From the NCBI GenBank assembly GCA_030602145.1, contig JAUWAH010000047.1, positions 1 through 10,233 of the forward strand: a DNA stretch of 10,233 bases, read 5' to 3'. A program made the position numbers and the translations under genes. The notes below the pieces were generated by a model, which saw only the letters and a list, made by a program, of their open reading frames with translations, searched no databases and was not told where the DNA came from. How positions within the stretch are numbered: the stretch's first letter is position 1; each line of letters starts with the position of its first letter. This stretch comes from Desulfobulbus sp. (GTDB lineage Bacteria; Desulfobacterota; Desulfobulbia; Desulfobulbales; Desulfobulbaceae). Positions 7,836 through 10,233 of the stretch are shown piece after piece.

Positions 7836-8250
7836 ACACCAGTCGGCGGGAGAGCACGAAGTTGGCCGTCAGGCCGGCAACGGAGCCTCCGGCCACGGCA
7901 AGCGAGGGATGGACGGCGGCAAGGGGCCACCAAAAGACAAGGAGCAGGTAGGCGGTGTTGTTGAGCAGCCAGCCGGTGCAGTTGGCCAGGGCATAACGCA
8001 ACCATTCGCGCCGCGGCGAAAGACCGCTGGCGCCGAAGGTATAGCGCCGGTTCAGGCACCAGGTGAGGGTGACTGCCGCCGGAAAGGCCACCGCCTGCGC
8101 CCCGATCGGCCCCAGGGCTGGCACCAGGATCTCGACCAGGCCGCCGTTGACTGCAAACCCGGCCACCCCCACCAGGCAGAATCGCCAGAATTGGGGGAAC
8201 AGCCTGCCGTCCGGATGCACCGGCACGGACCGACTTCTTTCGTCGCTCAC
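7819..8250 (-). CDS. GtrA-family four-helix membrane protein (putative polyprenyl-linked sugar flippase)
   Basis: The 143-residue protein has four predicted membrane helices, near residues 25-46, 50-67, 84-107 and 115-133. Family hallmarks are FWRFCLVGVAGFAVN at the first helix, the Asn-Arg-Arg-Tyr-Thr-Phe turn after the second (WCLNRRYTF), and the matching ANFVLSRRLVF at the end. GtrA proteins are thought to move undecaprenyl-phosphate-linked sugars across the inner membrane, or to assist cell-surface polysaccharide synthesis. I start it at the GTG at 8250, which overlaps the TGA of the upstream GT2 gene (GTGA, 8247-8250). The frame is open back to 8529, but that extension lies inside the GT2 gene, is not GtrA-like, and is a shadow. 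The coupled GT2 gene is the usual partner. The substrate is unknown. Confidence 0.9.
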   Translation of the reverse strand: MSDERSRSVPVHPDGRLFPQFWRFCLVGVAGFAVNGGLVEILVPALGPIGAQAVAFPAAVTLTWCLNRRYTFGASGLSPRREWLRYALANCTGWLLNNTAYLLLVFWWPLAAVHPSLAVAGGSVAGLTANFVLSRRLVFRHPA

Positions 8251-9176
8251 CCCTGGATCACCGGGATGTTGAGATAGCGCATCCGCTTGATCTCGCAGCG
8301 GCCGCGGGTGACGGTATCGAGGATGAGCCCGCAGGCAAGACTGAGAAATCCGAGGATCATCATGCCCATCGACAGCACCGCCGTTGGCAGCCTTGGCACC
8401 AGGCCGGTGGCTAGGTATTCGGCCAGGATGGGCAGCATCAGGACAATCGAAACCACGGCGAACAGTCCGGCAATCAGGGAAAAGAACGGAATCGGCTTTT
8501 CGTTCTTGATCAGCTTGACAATCATCCACAGGATGCGGAAGCCATCCTTGAAGGTGGACAGCTTGCTGGTCGAGCCCTCGGGCCGCTCCTTGTAGGGTGT
8601 TTCGATCTCGGCGGTCGGCATGCGCAGATGCAGGGCGTGGACGGTCAGTTCGGTCTCGATCTCGAAACCGTTGGCCAGCGAAGGGAAGCTCTTCACATAC
8701 CGCCGCGAAAACACCCGGTACCCGGAGAGCATGTCCCGGAAGCGGTCGCCGAAAATCCAGCGGACAATGCCGGTGAGCAGCCAGTTGCCAAACCGGTGAC
8801 CCGGCCGGTACGCCTCACGGATGACGGTGGTGCGGGCACCGTTGACCATATCCAACTGCTGGTCGAGCAGGCAACCGATCATCGCCGGCGCCGTTTGGGC
8901 ATCGTAGGTGGCGTCGCCATCCACCAGTACATAGACATCGGCCTCGATGTCGGCGAACATCCTGCGGACGACATTGCCCTTGCCCTGCAGGGGTTCGGCG
9001 CGGACGACAGCCCCGGCTGCCCGAGCCACGGCCACCGTGTCGTCGCGGGAGTTGTTGTCGTAGACATAGATGCGGGCCTCGGGCAGGACACGGCGAAAAT
9101 CGACGACCACCTTGCCCACGGTGGCCTCCTCGTTGTAACAGGGGATGAGAACGGCAATCTGTACAGGACTGTTCAT
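8247..9176 (-). CDS. GT2 family glycosyltransferase, GtrB / dolichyl-phosphate-mannose-synthase-like, membrane-anchored
   Basis: The 309-residue protein has an N-terminal GT-A domain and a C-terminal two-helix anchor. It opens with IAVLIPCYNEEATVG (7-21), YDNNSRDDT (39-47), EPLQGKGNVVRR (61-72), the metal-binding VDGDATYD (85-92; Asp86 and Asp88), then MLSGYRVFSRRYVKSFP (149-165), FEIETELTVHA (171-181) and PYKERPEGSTSKL (194-206). Hydrophobic helices lie near 230-250 and 266-288. Such enzymes transfer a sugar from a nucleotide donor to polyprenyl phosphate on the cytoplasmic face of the inner membrane. The following GtrA-like gene, overlapping by four bases, supports this role. The ATG at 9176 is the only plausible start: an in-frame TAG lies a short way upstream. 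No good Shine-Dalgarno is visible. The sugar cannot be told from sequence. Confidence 0.92.
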   Translation of the reverse strand: MNSPVQIAVLIPCYNEEATVGKVVVDFRRVLPEARIYVYDNNSRDDTVAVARAAGAVVRAEPLQGKGNVVRRMFADIEADVYVLVDGDATYDAQTAPAMIGCLLDQQLDMVNGARTTVIREAYRPGHRFGNWLLTGIVRWIFGDRFRDMLSGYRVFSRRYVKSFPSLANGFEIETELTVHALHLRMPTAEIETPYKERPEGSTSKLSTFKDGFRILWMIVKLIKNEKPIPFFSLIAGLFAVVSIVLMLPILAEYLATGLVPRLPTAVLSMGMMILGFLSLACGLILDTVTRGRCEIKRMRYLNIPVIQG

Positions 9177-9240
9177 GGGTGCACGCGATGGATGGCGGCC
9201 GAGCTAAAGGAATCCGGCGGCCGGATGGTTGCCGGCATGA

Positions 9241-9258
9241 TTGCAATCTATTTACCAG
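9241..9258 (-). promoter_or_regulatory. Possible sigma-54 promoter of the GT2 gene
   Basis: On the minus strand, CTGGTAAATAGATTGCAA has the GG and GC dinucleotides exactly ten bases apart, with the flanking TGG and TTGCA of the sigma-54 consensus (TGGCAC-N5-TTGCA). The inner CACG part is poorly matched. Transcription would start near 9230, about 54 bases before the GT2 ATG. Such matches arise by chance, so the call is tentative. Confidence 0.3.
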
Positions 9259-9310
9259 GGACTGATGTGGATTGGGTTAGGGAACGGTTACAGCCTCGTT
9301 GCCCGCCTCT

Positions 9311-9327
9311 TGATCATTTCCTGATCA
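9311..9327. repeat. TGATCA dyad, possible operator or enhancer site
   Basis: TGATCA occurs twice with a five-base spacer. As each copy is itself palindromic, the site is both a direct repeat and a 17-bp dyad. It lies about 80 to 100 bases upstream of the start predicted from the sigma-54-like element, a usual distance for an enhancer-binding activator site. No regulator is known. Confidence 0.4.
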
Positions 9328-9572
9328 TCCCCTAACCCTTTGCTCATGCTGACCGGATACATAAACTTGTCGCACCGGGTCTCCTGGACAATGAACCGTT
9401 GGTGCGTTATGTCCTCATTCACGCTTCCGTCCTAACACGGGGACAGGCTGGGGAGGTAAACCTTAACCCTTTGATTTTTTATGACTTGATTCCCGACACC
9501 TGTCTCGGCAATGACAAAACCCTCTTGCTGAAAAAGGCTCCGGCCTCCACCATCCTTCGTCCTCGCATCGCC

Positions 9573-10233
9573 ATGCCGTCAGCACCCAACCATCTCCCCC
9601 TTTCCTCCTCCGGATCGATCAGCCGCCCAACCGGTCTGCTCCTCCACCGATTGAGCCAACCGCTGTGGCTCGTCATAGCTCTGGCCGTGCTGCTCGCCCC
9701 GGCACTGTGGAACGGGTTTGCCCTCACCTTTTACGATACCGGCGGCTATATAGAAGCCGTGTCCAGCATGCGCCTCGTGCCGGGTCGCTCCCTGTTTTAC
9801 GGCCTGTTTTTACAGGCGACCTCCCTGAACTGGTGGTCGCTGTGGGGGCCGATCGTGGCCCAGTGCCTGGCGGTGCTCTGGGTGCTCCACCTGCTGCTGC
9901 GCTGCCATGGTTTGCCTGCCGGAGCACCGGCCCTGGCCCTGTCAGCCGTTGGTTTGGGTTTTTTGAGCGGCATCGGCTGGTACACGGCCCAACTGATGCC
10001 CGATATCCTCGTCCCCCTGCTGGTCCTCTGCTTCTGGCTGCTCGGCCTGCACCGGCATCATCTGACCAGGGCGGAACGATTTGGACTCGCCGCACTCAGT
10101 TTGGGGGCGGTGCTTTCGCACAGGTCCTGCCGGGCCCTGGCCATGGGCCTGGTGGTCGTTCTCCTGATCGCCCGCATGGTCCCCCGGCGCTGGCCGTTGA
10201 CCGTTGGTGTGGCCATGCCTGCCGCCGTGGTCG
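9573..10233 (+). CDS. Polytopic membrane protein of unknown function (3' partial)
   Basis: The frame from the ATG at 9573 stays open to the window edge (220 residues visible), so the C-terminus is missing. After a Ser/Pro-rich N-terminal tail of about 28 residues come hydrophobic segments near 31-50, 90-110, 118-134, 144-160, 170-183 and 187-202. The loop after the first helix has TFYDTGGYIEAVSSMRLVPGR (52-72), and later there is YTAQLMPDILVPLL (137-150). An acidic residue in the first external loop of a multi-helix protein recalls GT-C glycosyltransferases, but I cannot place the family. The start is the first in-frame ATG; it has no Shine-Dalgarno, and TTG codons at 9471, 9486 and 9525 are alternatives. 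It is divergent from the GT2/GtrA pair, which suggests, without proof, a role in cell-envelope glycan work. Confidence 0.75.
   Translation, partial: MPSAPNHLPLSSSGSISRPTGLLLHRLSQPLWLVIALAVLLAPALWNGFALTFYDTGGYIEAVSSMRLVPGRSLFYGLFLQATSLNWWSLWGPIVAQCLAVLWVLHLLLRCHGLPAGAPALALSAVGLGFLSGIGWYTAQLMPDILVPLLVLCFWLLGLHRHHLTRAERFGLAALSLGAVLSHRSCRALAMGLVVVLLIARMVPRRWPLTVGVAMPAAVV

Larger units (their letters stand above)
9177..9572. other. Divergent intergenic region with repeats
   Basis: This stretch of about 400 bases separates the minus-strand GT2 gene from the plus-strand membrane protein. It holds a 9-bp inverted repeat GGGTTAGGG / CCCTAACCC (9274-9282 and 9330-9338), inside which lies a TGATCA dyad (9311-9327). 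The ten-base TAACCCTTTG occurs twice in the same direction (9333-9342 and 9464-9473). A sigma-54-like element is at 9241-9258. I find no convincing sigma-70 promoter for the plus-strand gene and no tRNA or coding gene. The plus frame of the last gene is open back to 9336 but has no ATG there. Confidence 0.6.

Noticed and set aside
8251..8529. N-terminal extension of the GtrA-like protein to an ATG at 8529
   Set aside because: The extra 93 residues lie entirely inside the GT2 gene in another frame and are not GtrA-like. The GTG at 8250 overlapping the GT2 stop gives the normal family length.
9479..10095. Minus-strand open frames opposite the last gene (9479-9727 and 9724-10095)
   Set aside because: The products are Arg/Ser/Pro-rich with no domain, and the plus strand carries a consistent membrane-protein frame across the same bases.

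Overview
The window reads as a GC-rich Gram-negative chromosome segment. The gene content and arrangement (RlpA with a SPOR domain, a trpEGDCF cluster, a fused PabB-PabC protein, a GtrA/GT2 pair) resemble sulfate-reducing Desulfobacterota, perhaps Desulfobulbales. This assignment is by general resemblance only and could be wrong at the order level. Almost all of it is housekeeping chromosome. I see no phage, insertion sequence, CRISPR array, tRNA or rRNA.

Layout: (1) 1-566, plus strand: the 3' part of rlpA, a septal/cell-wall lytic transglycosylase, truncated by the window edge. (2) 549-5204, minus strand: a compact tryptophan operon in the order trpE-trpG-trpD-trpC-trpF, with gaps of 3 to 54 bases and a 4-base overlap. 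It carries chorismate through anthranilate to indole-glycerol phosphate. trpB and trpA are absent: the operon runs straight into the convergent rlpA, whose coding end overlaps trpF by 18 bases. (3) 5205-5781: rpsT (ribosomal protein S20) with its own near-consensus sigma-70 promoter and a strong intrinsic terminator that separates it from trpE. (4) 5878-7683, minus: a fused aminodeoxychorismate synthase component I / aminodeoxychorismate lyase (folate branch). It competes with TrpE for chorismate, and the only glutamine amidotransferase in the window that could serve it is TrpG. (5) 7819-9176, minus: a translationally coupled pair, a GT2 polyprenyl-phosphate sugar transferase followed by a GtrA-family membrane protein. 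(6) 9177-9572: a divergent intergenic region with inverted and direct repeats and a sigma-54-like element. (7) 9573 to the window end, plus: the start of a polytopic membrane protein of unknown function.

How they fit together: two chorismate-consuming routes (tryptophan and p-aminobenzoate) lie around rpsT and may share one amidotransferase. The GT2/GtrA pair looks like the lipid-linked-sugar half of a Gtr-type glycosylation module, and the divergent membrane protein is a candidate, unproven, for its GT-C-like transferase. The clearest open questions are the regulation of trpE, the architecture of the 9177-9572 intergenic region, and the identity of the last gene.
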